From positions 1 through 64,000 of the forward strand of contig NZ_ANHY01000005.1 of NCBI RefSeq assembly GCF_000315795.1: a stretch of DNA of 64,000 nt, read 5' to 3'. The stretch's first letter is position 1. Each line of letters begins with the position of its first letter. The notes under the pieces were generated by a model. The model searched no databases, was not told the origin of the DNA, and saw nothing but the letters and a program-made list of their open reading frames with translations. This stretch comes from Caenispirillum salinarum AK4 (lineage in GTDB: Bacteria > Pseudomonadota > Alphaproteobacteria > Rhodospirillales > Rhodospirillaceae). A program made the translations under genes and the position numbers. Below, one piece after another: positions 26,691 to 35,376 of the stretch.

Positions 26691-26696
26691 TATACT
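26691..26696 (+). promoter_or_regulatory. Possible -10 element for nadK
   Basis: TATACT lies 27 bases before the nadK ATG, with a TTTCGC-like -35 element 18 bases upstream. The -10 is good and the -35 is poor. Confidence 0.35.
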
Positions 26697-26723
26697 GCGC
26701 GGCCCAGCATCGAACGGCCAGAC

Positions 26724-27500
26724 ATGATCGACACCGACCATCCCGCCATCGCCTTCGTCGCCGCGCAGTCGGAACTCGCGCAGGAGGCCCTGATGCGCCT
26801 GCGCCACCGCTACGGCCACACCCCGCCGGAGCACGCCGACATGGTGGTGGCCCTGGGCGGCGACGGGTTCATGCTGGAAACTCTGCACCGCTACATCCGC
26901 CTCAACAAGCCCATCTACGGCATGAACCGCGGCACGGTCGGCTTCCTCATGAACGTCTACCTTGAGGACGGGCTGCCCGAACGCCTCGCGCGGGCGCAGA
27001 AGGTCAACCTGCACCCTCTGCGCATGAAGGCCGTCGACAAGCACGGAGAGCACATCGAGGCGGTGGCCATCAACGAGGTCTCCATGCTGCGTGAGACCCG
27101 TCAGGCGGCCAAGATCCGCATCAGCATCGACGGCAAGGTGCGCCTGCCCGAGCTGATCTGCGACGGGGCCCTCGTGTGCACGGCGGCGGGATCGACCGCC
27201 TACAACCTGTCGGCCCACGGCCCCATCCTGCCCATGGGCGCCAACGTCATGGCGCTGACGCCCATTTCCGCCTTCCGGCCACGGCGCTGGCGCGGCGCCA
27301 TCCTGCCTCACCGCACCACCGTCGCCTTCGAAATCCTGGAAAGCGACAAGCGCCCCGTCTCGGCCGTCGCCGACTATACCGAGGTGCGCGACGTCGCCAG
27401 CGTTGAGGTGCACGAGGCGCGCGACGTCACGCTCACCATGCTGTTCGATCCCGAGCACAACCTCGAAGAACGCATCCTGTCCGAGCAGTTCACCCCATGA
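26724..27500 (+). CDS. nadK: NAD kinase
   Basis: 258 residues. The GGDG motif (about 45-48, [17 protein letters not shown]), NEVSMLRE and the [16 protein letters not shown] region are diagnostic of NAD kinases, which make NADP from NAD and ATP. Length matches the short alphaproteobacterial type. The start at ATG 26724 (MIDTDHP) was chosen over the upstream in-frame ATG-less extension. Its stop overlaps the next gene in ATGA. Confidence 0.95.
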   Translation: MIDTDHPAIAFVAAQSELAQEALMRLRHRYGHTPPEHADMVVALGGDGFMLETLHRYIRLNKPIYGMNRGTVGFLMNVYLEDGLPERLARAQKVNLHPLRMKAVDKHGEHIEAVAINEVSMLRETRQAAKIRISIDGKVRLPELICDGALVCTAAGSTAYNLSAHGPILPMGANVMALTPISAFRPRRWRGAILPHRTTVAFEILESDKRPVSAVADYTEVRDVASVEVHEARDVTLTMLFDPEHNLEERILSEQFTP

Positions 27501-28606
27501 CCATGCCCGACCGCCACACGCTGGCGGCCTGGGCGCTGGCCCTGGTCCTGGGGTCGGCCGGCGGGTGGGTGTTCTCGGTGATCGGGGCGCCCCTGCCATG
27601 GATGCTGGGCGCCATCTTCGCCAACCTGATCGCCGCCATGAGCGGCCTGACGCCGAAAGTGCCGCAGACCCTGCGCATGGCCATGGTGACCGTGCTGGGC
27701 GTCATGCTGGGCAGCGCCTTCACGCCCGATATCCTGGACAGCCTGGGCAACTGGGTGTGGAGCCTGGCCGGCCTGTTCGTCTACGTCATCGCGGCGACGG
27801 GGCTGGTGATCCTGTTCTTCCGCCGCGTCGTGCGGTACGGGCCGGTGACCAGTTATTTCTCGGCCGCGCCGGGCGGGCTGACGGAAATGATTCTGGTCGG
27901 CACCTCCATGGGCGGCGACGAGAAGGTGATCAGCCTGGTGCATTCCATCCGCATCCTGATCACCGTCTTCACCCTGCCCTTCCTCTACCAGCTGTTCGCC
28001 GGCTACGAACGGCCGGCGGGCGGCCTGCCGCCGGTGGAGGAGACCCTGACCGCCGCCGACCTGGGCCTGCTGCTGGCGTCGGCCGTGGTGGGGGCGCTGG
28101 CGGCCAAGGCGGTGCGGATGCCGGCCTACTTCCTGACGGGTCCCATGATCGGCAGCGCCATCGTCCATCTGGCGGGGCTGACGGCCGCCCATCCGCCGCC
28201 GGTGGCGGTCGGCCTGGCGCAGGTGGTGATCGGCGCGGCCATCGGCAGCCGGTTTGTCGGCGTGCCGCTGAAATCCATGCGCGACACCTTCTTCGCGGCG
28301 CTCGGCTCGACCTCGCTGATCCTGGCGACGGGCGCGGTGTTCGCGCTGGGCATCCAGGCGCTGACGGGAATCCCGTTCAGTTCGCTGATCCTGGCGCTCA
28401 GCCCCGGCGGCGTGGCGGAGATGTCGCTGATCGCCATCTCGCTGGGCCGCGACGTGGCGTTCGTCTCCACGCACCATCTGGTGCGCATCATCATCGTGGT
28501 GATGCTGGCCCCCATGGCCTTCCGCCTGTTGCGCGGCTGGTTCGGAGAGGAGCGCCAGCCGGCCGGGTCGGACGCTCAGGCCGAGGCCGACCGGGAGAAG
28601 GCCTGA
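27497..28606 (+). CDS. AbrB-family inner-membrane protein
   Basis: 369 residues with about ten hydrophobic helices in two similar halves: [19 protein letters not shown] in the first and [17 protein letters not shown] in the second, with [14 protein letters not shown] and [19 protein letters not shown] as the repeated loop. This is the membrane AbrB-duplication family, once mislabelled ammonia monooxygenase. E. coli AbrB has a loosely defined regulatory or transport role. It begins at ATGA over the nadK stop, so it is coupled to nadK. Confidence 0.88.
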   Translation: MTMPDRHTLAAWALALVLGSAGGWVFSVIGAPLPWMLGAIFANLIAAMSGLTPKVPQTLRMAMVTVLGVMLGSAFTPDILDSLGNWVWSLAGLFVYVIAATGLVILFFRRVVRYGPVTSYFSAAPGGLTEMILVGTSMGGDEKVISLVHSIRILITVFTLPFLYQLFAGYERPAGGLPPVEETLTAADLGLLLASAVVGALAAKAVRMPAYFLTGPMIGSAIVHLAGLTAAHPPPVAVGLAQVVIGAAIGSRFVGVPLKSMRDTFFAALGSTSLILATGAVFALGIQALTGIPFSSLILALSPGGVAEMSLIAISLGRDVAFVSTHHLVRIIIVVMLAPMAFRLLRGWFGEERQPAGSDAQAEADREKA

Positions 28607-28616
28607 TGCGTTCCGG

Positions 28617-29528
28617 CTACCAGCGGAAGGCCGCGATGTGCCCCACCGGCGCCGGAGCAACACCCTCGCGCCGCGCCAGGCCGGCGACCGCGCGCGGATC
28701 GGCGGGTTCGCCGTAGCGCACGCCCAGGTCCTCGGCATGGATGCCGCCGGTGCACAGCACGGCGTCGATCCCGGCCGCCGCGGCGCCGGCGATATCGGTG
28801 TGGAAGCTGTCGCCGATGGTGCACACGCGGCTCTTGTCGGACACCCCCAGCCGCTCCAGGCAGAGCGCGTAGACGGCGCGGTCGGGCTTGCCGCGCCAGC
28901 TGACGGGGCCGCCGCCGATCTCCTCGTACCGTTCCGCCATCAGCCCGGCGCAGATGATGCGCTCGCCGGCGCGGATCACCACCCGGTCGGGATTGGCGCA
29001 GACCATGGGCAGCTTTTCCGCCGCCAGGTCCCGCAGCACCGGCTCCAGGTCGTCCAGCGTTTCGGTAAAGTTGCGCGGGCCGGTGTTGAGCACCCAGTCC
29101 GCCGCCGCCGGATCGGCCACCTTCTCGAACCGGTCGCCCAGGCCCTCCAGCACGCTGTCGTCGTCGGACCGGCCCAGGAAGAACACCTTCGGCCCCAGGT
29201 CGCGATAGAAGGGATCGCGCGGCTCCAGCAGTTCCATGCGCACCGCCTCGCCCGACGTCAGGGCATCGCCGTAGAGGTCGCCGGACAGCCCCATGCGCTC
29301 CATGGCCGCCGCCACGGTGTGGGCGCGGCGCGGGGCATTGGACAAAAGGATGGTCTTGCGCCCGGCCTCGCGCAGGGCCGCGAGGGTTTCGGCGGCATCG
29401 GGATAGGCCGTCTGCCCGTCGTGGATCACGCCCCACAGGTCCAGGATGAAGGCGTCATAGCGCTCCGCCAGGGCGCGGACGCCGTCGATCAGCGGAATCT
29501 CGGCGGGAAGCTGTGCGGTGTCGGGCAT
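28617..29528 (-). CDS. HAD-superfamily class IIA hydrolase (TIGR01459 type)
   Basis: 303 residues. HAD motif I is DAFILDLWGVIHDG, motif II LLSNAPRRA, and motif III/IV GKPDRAVYALCLERLG and CTIGDSFHTDIAGAAAAGID. Class IIA members are NagD/PGP-like phosphatases; this subgroup is common in alphaproteobacteria and often annotated as sugar phosphatase. The substrate is unknown. It converges with the AbrB gene, 10 bases apart, and follows a DUF952 gene on the same strand by 17 bases. Confidence 0.9.
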   Translation of the reverse strand: MPDTAQLPAEIPLIDGVRALAERYDAFILDLWGVIHDGQTAYPDAAETLAALREAGRKTILLSNAPRRAHTVAAAMERMGLSGDLYGDALTSGEAVRMELLEPRDPFYRDLGPKVFFLGRSDDDSVLEGLGDRFEKVADPAAADWVLNTGPRNFTETLDDLEPVLRDLAAEKLPMVCANPDRVVIRAGERIICAGLMAERYEEIGGGPVSWRGKPDRAVYALCLERLGVSDKSRVCTIGDSFHTDIAGAAAAGIDAVLCTGGIHAEDLGVRYGEPADPRAVAGLARREGVAPAPVGHIAAFRW

Positions 29529-29545
29529 CGGGTCGGTCGCCTGGG

Positions 29546-29890
29546 TCAGTCGAAGAGGAAGGGGATGTCGTGGCGCTCCCCCGTCCAGCGCAGGAATTCC
29601 ACCGCCGTCACCGCCATCAGCGGCACCCGGCCATAGATGTGCGGAAAGACGCCGCGGGGGTTTTCCTCCCACTTGACCTCGCCCTCCACCTGGGTCGAGT
29701 CGATGGTCAGCAGCATCAGGTCGGTGCCGGGGAAATAGCGGGCGGCGGTCTCGGCCACTTGGTCGCCGGTGGAACAGTGGATGAAGCCGTCGCGGCGGTC
29801 GAGGTCCGATCCCTCGTACACGCCGGCGGCGGCCGCGTCCTGCCAGGCATCCTGGAGGCAGAGGTGGTAGATGGGGCGCATTGTATCCAT
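29546..29890 (-). CDS. DUF952 family protein
   Basis: 114 residues: IYHLCLQDAWQDAAAAGVYEGSDLDRRDGFIHCST, then LLTIDSTQVEGEVKWEEN and FPHIYGRVPLMAVTAV. This is the DUF952 family (glutathione S-transferase domain-associated in some fusions, fold related to ADP-ribosyl-type small domains). Function is not established. The start is either 29890 (MDTM) or 29881 (MRPIYH); neither has a strong ribosome binding site. It is probably co-transcribed with the HAD hydrolase. Confidence 0.88.
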   Translation of the reverse strand: MDTMRPIYHLCLQDAWQDAAAAGVYEGSDLDRRDGFIHCSTGDQVAETAARYFPGTDLMLLTIDSTQVEGEVKWEENPRGVFPHIYGRVPLMAVTAVEFLRWTGERHDIPFLFD

Positions 29891-30131
29891 GCGGCGGACC
29901 CTAGCCCGGTTCGGCCGGGTCATCAACGATGTCGGCAGCATGCGGTCGCCTCCCGTTCAGCCCCACCGCGCCCCCGCGCGTGAGGGACCAACGCCTTCAA
30001 ACGCCGCCGTGACCGAATTTTTCATGGTTCCAAACCGCGCCCCGCCTTGCCGTTGCCGCTTTCCTGTGGAATAGATGCCTCCTTTCCCGATCCGCGCAAG
30101 GAGGCCCCGCCGGGTTTCGGCACAGGCACCC

Positions 30132-31133
30132 ATGATCGACATCGAACACCTGAAGCACATCTACCCCGGCAGCCGGCGGCAGCCCGCGCGCACCGCCATC
30201 CATGACCTGTCCATGACGGTCGGGGACGGATCGTTCTGCATCCTCTCGGGCCCCAACGGCAGCGGCAAGTCGACCCTGTTCCGCATCCTCTGCGGGTTGG
30301 CCGCACCCAGCGCCGGGCGCGTGCGCGTCGCCGGCCACGACATGGCGACCGACGCCGCCGAGGTACGCCGCATCATGGGCGTGGTGTTCCAGAGCCCCGC
30401 CGTCGACAAGCACCTGAGCGTCGGCGAGAACATCGCCCTGCACGCCAGCCTCTACGGCATCCGCGGGACCGAGCTTCAGGAGCGCATGGCCGACGCCCTG
30501 TCGTGGACCGACCTCAAGGACCGCCTGGGCGACCGGGTGGAGACCCTGTCGGGCGGCCTGGCCCGCCAGGTGGAGCTTGCCAAGTGCCTGCTCACCCGTC
30601 CCCGCGTGCTGCTGCTGGACGAGCCGACAACGGGCCTGGACCCCGCCAGCCGCTGGTCGTTCCTGACCGTGCTGCGCCGGGTGCAGCGCGAGCGCGGCAT
30701 GACGGTGCTGATGACCAGCCACGTCTTCGGCGAGGCCGAGGACGCCGACAGCGTCGCGATCATGCGCGACGGCCGTCTTATCGCCCACGACACGCCCGCC
30801 GGGCTGCGCGCCCGCGTCGGACAGGAGGTGCTGGTGATCCAGACCCGCGATGCCGAGGCCCTGCGCCCCAGGCTGGCGGAAACCCTGGGCCTCGCCGTCG
30901 GGCGCTATGGCGACGAGTTGCGCGTCGACGACCTGCCGCCGGCCGAGGTGCCGCGCATCGTCGAGAAGGCGCTGAACGCCCACCGGGCCGACATTCAGTC
31001 CATCGCCGTCAAGCAGCCGACGCTGGAGGACGTGTTCATTCACATCACCGGCAAGCGTCCCGCCGAGGCCGGCGCGGCCTCCGACGCCGGGGGCGCCGAC
31101 GCCAAGGCCCGCAGGGAAGGAGCCCCGGCATGA
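30132..31133 (+). CDS. ABC-2 type exporter, ATP-binding subunit
   Basis: 333 residues. Walker A GPNGSGKST (about 40-48), Q-loop MGVVFQSPAVDKHLSV, signature LSGGLARQVELAKCL, Walker B RVLLLDEPTTGLD and H-loop MTSHV. The C-terminal about 100 residues form the extension typical of DrrA/NodI-type exporters (PTLEDVFIHITGK). Start ATG 30132 gives the standard N-terminus. It overlaps the permease gene by ATGA at 31130. The exported substrate is unknown. Confidence 0.93.
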   Translation: MIDIEHLKHIYPGSRRQPARTAIHDLSMTVGDGSFCILSGPNGSGKSTLFRILCGLAAPSAGRVRVAGHDMATDAAEVRRIMGVVFQSPAVDKHLSVGENIALHASLYGIRGTELQERMADALSWTDLKDRLGDRVETLSGGLARQVELAKCLLTRPRVLLLDEPTTGLDPASRWSFLTVLRRVQRERGMTVLMTSHVFGEAEDADSVAIMRDGRLIAHDTPAGLRARVGQEVLVIQTRDAEALRPRLAETLGLAVGRYGDELRVDDLPPAEVPRIVEKALNAHRADIQSIAVKQPTLEDVFIHITGKRPAEAGAASDAGGADAKARREGAPA

Positions 31134-31924
31134 TGCGCTTCGCCCTGTCGCTGGCCCGCCGCGAGTTCGTTCGCTTCATCCGCCAGCCCCAGCGCGTGGT
31201 CGGGTCCATCGGCCAGCCGCTGCTGTTCTGGGCCTTCCTGGGTGCGGGGCTGACGCCGTCCTTCAACCCGCCGGGGATGGAGGGGATGACGTACCTGGAG
31301 TACTTCTACCCCGGCGTGCTGATGATGCTGATCCTGTTCGCCAGCATCTTTTCCACCATCACCGTGATCGAGGACCGCGACCAGGGATTCCTGCAGGGTG
31401 TGCTGGTTGCGCCCGTGCCGCGCCTGTCCATCGTGGTCGGCAAGGTGGGCGGGGCGGCGGCCATCGCCATGTTCCAGGCGCTGATCCTGCTGATCGCGGC
31501 ACCCTTCATCGGGCTGATGCCGGGGATCGGCGGATCGCTGATGGTGGTCGCCGCGCTGGCCTTGACGTCGTTGGGCTTTGCGGGCCTGGGCTTTTCCATT
31601 GCCTGGACCATGAAGTCGACCGCGGGCTTCCACGCCATCATGATGGTGTTCCTGTTTCCGCTGTGGCTGCTGTCGGGCGCGCTGTTCCCCATGAACAACG
31701 TGCCGGCGTGGCTGGACTTCGTCATGACCATCAATCCGGTGACCCACGCCCTGAACGTCGTGCGCGGCCCCTTCTACGAGGCGCCGGGCGCGCTGTTCTC
31801 CTCGGGCGAGTGGCTGACCAGCCTGGCGGTGCTGCTGGCCTGGGTGGTGCTGGTGCTGTGGCTGAGCGTCAAGCGCGTCAACAAGCGGGAAATGGGCGCC
31901 AAACCTAGCGCCGCGACTGCCTGA
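31130..31924 (+). CDS. ABC-2 type exporter, permease subunit
   Basis: 264 residues with six hydrophobic helices. ABC-2 signatures include the N-terminal FVRFIRQPQRVVGSIGQPLL, EYFYPGVLMMLILFASIF, the amphipathic EDRDQGFLQGVLVAPVPR coupling loop and LWLLSGALFPMNNVPAWL. NodJ/DrrB relatives export oligosaccharides or drugs. Its last 20 bases overlap the 3' end of the convergent VTT-domain gene. Confidence 0.92.
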   Translation: MMRFALSLARREFVRFIRQPQRVVGSIGQPLLFWAFLGAGLTPSFNPPGMEGMTYLEYFYPGVLMMLILFASIFSTITVIEDRDQGFLQGVLVAPVPRLSIVVGKVGGAAAIAMFQALILLIAAPFIGLMPGIGGSLMVVAALALTSLGFAGLGFSIAWTMKSTAGFHAIMMVFLFPLWLLSGALFPMNNVPAWLDFVMTINPVTHALNVVRGPFYEAPGALFSSGEWLTSLAVLLAWVVLVLWLSVKRVNKREMGAKPSAATA

Positions 31925-32594
31925 GGCGCTTGACCGCCACCGGGGCGAGCGCCACCACCGCCAGCCCCACCAGCGGCAGCAGCACGTCCGCCGACAGCAG
32001 GATGTCCGCCGGCACGGTCTCGGCTTCCGCCAGGGTCGCCAGGCCGTCGCCGATGCTGCCCAGCACGAAGCTGATGGGCAGCAGGCCCAGAAGCGTGGCG
32101 ACGAACACCTTCCACAGCGGAATGGGAAAGACCACCGGCACCAGGTTCACCAGCCACGCCGGCAGGACGGGCAGCAGGCGCGCGGCCAGCAGCCAGTTGA
32201 AGCCGTCCTCGGCCACCACCTCCTCAAGGTGGGAGATGCGGTGCCCGAACCGCCGGTCAATGGCGTCGGCGATCAGCACGCGGCCCAGCGCGCCGACCAG
32301 CAGCGCGCTCAACGCCGCCCCCAGGGCCGACATGAGCGGCCCCAGAATGGGCCCGAACAGGGTTCCGGCGGTCAGCATGATCGCGATGCCGCCGGGAAAC
32401 GGGGTCACCTTGCCGAGCGTCGCAATGACGATGAACCCAGCGGCGGCCGCCAGGGGTCGGGCGTCCACCCACCCCGCGATCACGCCCTGCGCCTCGCGCA
32501 GCCAATTGCCGATATCGCCGTGGAAATGCAGCACAAACCACGCGCAGGCGGCCGCAAGCAGGATCAGGAACAGGACCAGAAAGCGGCGTTTCAT
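31905..32594 (-). CDS. TVP38/TMEM64 (VTT-domain) membrane protein
   Basis: 229 residues, about five helices: an N-terminal anchor (MKRRFLVLFLILLAAACAWFV), then the VTT core with GKVTPFPGGIAIMLTAGTLFG and the second re-entrant motif LLPVLPAWLVNLVPVVFPI. Family members (DedA superfamily) are thought to be lipid scramblases or transporters. The C-terminal coding end is shared with the ABC permease on the other strand for 20 bases. Confidence 0.88.
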   Translation of the reverse strand: MKRRFLVLFLILLAAACAWFVLHFHGDIGNWLREAQGVIAGWVDARPLAAAAGFIVIATLGKVTPFPGGIAIMLTAGTLFGPILGPLMSALGAALSALLVGALGRVLIADAIDRRFGHRISHLEEVVAEDGFNWLLAARLLPVLPAWLVNLVPVVFPIPLWKVFVATLLGLLPISFVLGSIGDGLATLAEAETVPADILLSADVLLPLVGLAVVALAPVAVKRLRQSRR

Positions 32595-32642
32595 GGCCGC
32601 CGCGCCGGCCGGCGGCGGATGTACCGGGTCACGGACACGTCC

Positions 32643-32927
32643 TCACTTCTCGGTATGCAGCGCTTCGGCCTGGGCCAGCAGCTTTTCCATCTCGTTCATG
32701 CTGTCGTGGGCGTCCGCGTGGGAGGCCAGGCGGGGGCCTTCGGGCTCCGGTGCCTCGCCGTCCTCGGCCAGGTAGTGGCGCACGCGGGCGTGTTCGCCCC
32801 ACAGGTCCTGGAGCAGGCTGGCGACGTCGTGGTCGCTGGGCGCCACCGGGTGCGCCGCCTGCTCTACCTTGCGGATGCGGGTTTCCAGGGTGTTCAGGCG
32901 CTGCTTGAGCTGGTCGGTTTCGGCCAT
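32643..32927 (-). CDS. Small coiled-coil protein, unknown function
   Basis: 94 residues opening with a coiled-coil heptad (LKQRLNTLETRIRKVEQAAH), then an acidic middle and a second helix SMNEMEKLLAQAEALH. GGAGGAAAG lies before ATG 32927, a strong ribosome binding site. No family was recognised. It lies between the VTT protein and the quinone-oxidoreductase-like gene on the same strand. Confidence 0.7.
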   Translation of the reverse strand: MAETDQLKQRLNTLETRIRKVEQAAHPVAPSDHDVASLLQDLWGEHARVRHYLAEDGEAPEPEGPRLASHADAHDSMNEMEKLLAQAEALHTEK

Positions 32928-33034
32928 TGCGGTCTTTCCTCCTCTGACTCTCGAACGTCCGTCTCTCCTGTTGAACGCGAGCCACCGCCGATGCGTGCCA
33001 TCGGCGGTGGCATGCGCGCGCCCCATCAGCCCGG

Positions 33035-34039
33035 TCAGGCGTTCACGTCGACCACGACGCGGCCCTGCATGCCGCCCTTGAGGATCTTGGTCCCCAGGTC
33101 CGGCAGATCCTTGAGCGTGGCGTCGTGGATCATGGCGTCCAGCTTGTCCATGGGCAGGTCCGAGGTCAGGCGGGTCCACGCCTCTTCGCGTTCCGCCTTG
33201 GGGCACATGACCGAGTCGATGCCCAGCAGGTTCACGCCGCGCAGCAGGAACGGCACCACGGTGGTCTCCAGCTTGTTGCCGCCCGCCAGGCCGACGGCGG
33301 CGACGGAGCCGCGGTACATCATCTGCGGCAGCACATTGGCGAGCATCTGACCGCCGACGGCGTCGACGCAGCCCTGCCACCGCTCCTTCAGCAGCGGCTT
33401 GGTCACCGGCTCGGCCAGTTCACCGCGCGAGATGATGTTGGTGGCCCCCAGGCTTTTCAGATAATCGGCGCTTTCGGCCTTGCCGGTCACCGCGTCGACG
33501 TCGTAGCCCAGCTTGCCCAGGATCGCCGTCGCCACCGAGCCGACGCCGCCCGTCGCACCGGTGACCAGCACCGGGCCGCCACCGGTGGTCGCGCCATGCT
33601 TTTCCAGCGCCAGAACGGCGAGCATGGCGGTGAAGCCGGCGGTGCCGATGGCCATGGCCCGCTTCGGGCTCAGCCCGTCGGGCAGCTTGACCAGCCAGTC
33701 GCCCTTGACGCGCGCCTTCTGGGCATAGCCGCCCCAGTGTACCTCGCCGACGCGCCAGCCGGTCAGCACCACGGCGTCGCCGTCCTTGTAGTCGGGGTGG
33801 GAGGACTGCTCGACGGTCCCGGCGAAGTCGATGCCGGGCACGTGCGGATAGGTGCGCACCAGACCGCCCAGGCCGTTCAGCACCAGGCCGTCCTTGTAGT
33901 TCAGGGTGGAATGGCTGACGCGCACCACCACGTCGCCTTCCGGCAGATCGGCGTCCGACAGGGTCTTGATGGTGGACGCCACCTTGCCGTCGTCGGACTT
34001 GTCGAGCACAAGCGCCTGAAACTCGCTGGACTGGCTCAT
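33035..34039 (-). CDS. acuI: MDR-family NADPH oxidoreductase, AcuI/YhdH type (acrylyl-CoA reductase)
   Basis: 334 residues. Zinc-free medium-chain reductase: HSTLNYKDGLVLNG, VPGIDFAGTVEQSSHPDYK, the VLTGWRVGEVHWGGYAQ block and the NADPH site VTGATGGVGSVATAILGKLGY. These are hallmarks of the YhdH/AcuI subgroup, which reduces acryloyl-CoA to propionyl-CoA in Rhodobacter. GGGAGG precedes ATG 34039. A generic quinone reductase activity cannot be excluded. Confidence 0.88.
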   Translation of the reverse strand: MSQSSEFQALVLDKSDDGKVASTIKTLSDADLPEGDVVVRVSHSTLNYKDGLVLNGLGGLVRTYPHVPGIDFAGTVEQSSHPDYKDGDAVVLTGWRVGEVHWGGYAQKARVKGDWLVKLPDGLSPKRAMAIGTAGFTAMLAVLALEKHGATTGGGPVLVTGATGGVGSVATAILGKLGYDVDAVTGKAESADYLKSLGATNIISRGELAEPVTKPLLKERWQGCVDAVGGQMLANVLPQMMYRGSVAAVGLAGGNKLETTVVPFLLRGVNLLGIDSVMCPKAEREEAWTRLTSDLPMDKLDAMIHDATLKDLPDLGTKILKGGMQGRVVVDVNA

Positions 34040-34143
34040 GAAACGCAACCTCCCTTGTCTGATGAATCGGCTGGGGCAACCATAACAGACGCAGGCCCTT
34101 CGCCGCCATTTACGCAAGGCCCGCGCCCCGCTACAACAACGCC

Positions 34144-35331
34144 GTGACGACGACACCGACCGCACCCGCATATCCGGGGCTCTATGACGACGGCGACGGC
34201 CAGGGGCCGCGCGACGTCCTGGTCCGCCCCGCGCCGACGCGCCTGGAGATCCGCGATCGCCGGGGGCTGCCGGTCGCCCTGTGGCCCTATGCCGAGATCG
34301 CGCTGGACCCCGGCCGCGACGGCGAGGCCCTGTCGCGCGCCATCCACCTGACGCGCCGGGGCCAGGGCGGGACCACACTCAGCGTCTTCGACCCGGCCCT
34401 CGCCACCGACCTGCGGCCGCGCCTGAAGGCCGCCCGCGCGGCCGCCGCGGCCCGGCGCCCGAAGCGGCGTGCGCCGGGCCTGGCCGACTGGCGCCGCCTG
34501 ACGGCCGCACCGCGCCTGCAACGGACGCTGCGGGCGTCGGCCTGGGCGCTCGGCCTGATGACGGCGGGCATCGGCCTCTACGCCGCCGTCGCCGCCACCG
34601 CGCCGGTCGTGGCCGCCCGCATGGCGCCGTCCGTCCCGGCGGACTGGAGCCTCACCTGGGGTGCGACGCTGGCCGCCGCCGCCGGGTCGCGCTGCGAGGC
34701 CCCGGCCGGGCGCGAGGCACTGGAATCGCTGGTCGGCCGGCTGGAAGCCTCCGCCGGTCCCGACGCGCCGGCGCTGGAGGTGACGGTGGTCGACGATCCC
34801 GCCGTGGAGGCGCGTGCCCTGCCCGGCGGCCACATCCTGCTGACGCGCGGCATGATCGACACCCTTCGCACGCCCGACGAACTGGCCGGTGTATTGGCCC
34901 ACGCCATCGCCGATGCCGGCGGGCACGGTCCGACGCGCACCCTGCTCGGCCACCTGCGGCCGGGCGAACTGGTGACGGTGTGGCAGGACGGCGCCCAGAG
35001 CGCGCCGGAACTTCTTTCTGCCGCGTTGACCCGCGCCCGCCCCGCTCCGGCAGACTTGGCGGAAACGGACGCTGCCGCCATCGCGCTCCTCCGCGACGCC
35101 GGCCTGCGCACACGCGGACTGGCTGGCGTGCACGACGTCCTGAACAGCCGGGCGGACCGCGACGGGCGGCCCGCCCTCTACCTGCGCAGCCATCCCGCCG
35201 ACGCCGCCCGCATGGACCGCCTGCGCGACGTGCCCGCCGGCGGCGCCATGGCGCTGTCGTGGGAGCGCTGGCTGGCGGTGAAGGCCTTGTGCGGGGCGCC
35301 GGCCCCGGTCTTGCGGGGCATCACGGGGTAA
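34144..35331 (+). CDS. M48-peptidase-like membrane protein lacking the zinc-binding motif
   Basis: 395 residues from GTG 34144. The N-terminal 125 residues are soluble, one transmembrane helix spans about 133-155, and the rest resembles the periplasmic M48/LoiP-type peptidase fold: ALPGGHILLTRGMIDTLRTPDELAGVLAH is the classic approach to HExxH. The motif itself is HAIAD (253-257): the catalytic Glu is Ala and the second His is Asp. It is therefore probably an inactive pseudo-peptidase or chaperone-like paralogue. It is divergent from acuI and convergent with pyrC. Confidence 0.72.
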   Translation: MTTTPTAPAYPGLYDDGDGQGPRDVLVRPAPTRLEIRDRRGLPVALWPYAEIALDPGRDGEALSRAIHLTRRGQGGTTLSVFDPALATDLRPRLKAARAAAAARRPKRRAPGLADWRRLTAAPRLQRTLRASAWALGLMTAGIGLYAAVAATAPVVAARMAPSVPADWSLTWGATLAAAAGSRCEAPAGREALESLVGRLEASAGPDAPALEVTVVDDPAVEARALPGGHILLTRGMIDTLRTPDELAGVLAHAIADAGGHGPTRTLLGHLRPGELVTVWQDGAQSAPELLSAALTRARPAPADLAETDAAAIALLRDAGLRTRGLAGVHDVLNSRADRDGRPALYLRSHPADAARMDRLRDVPAGGAMALSWERWLAVKALCGAPAPVLRGITG

Positions 35332-35376
35332 GAGCAAGAGGACGGAGGCTGAATGCGCCCCCGTCCCGTCGCCCTC

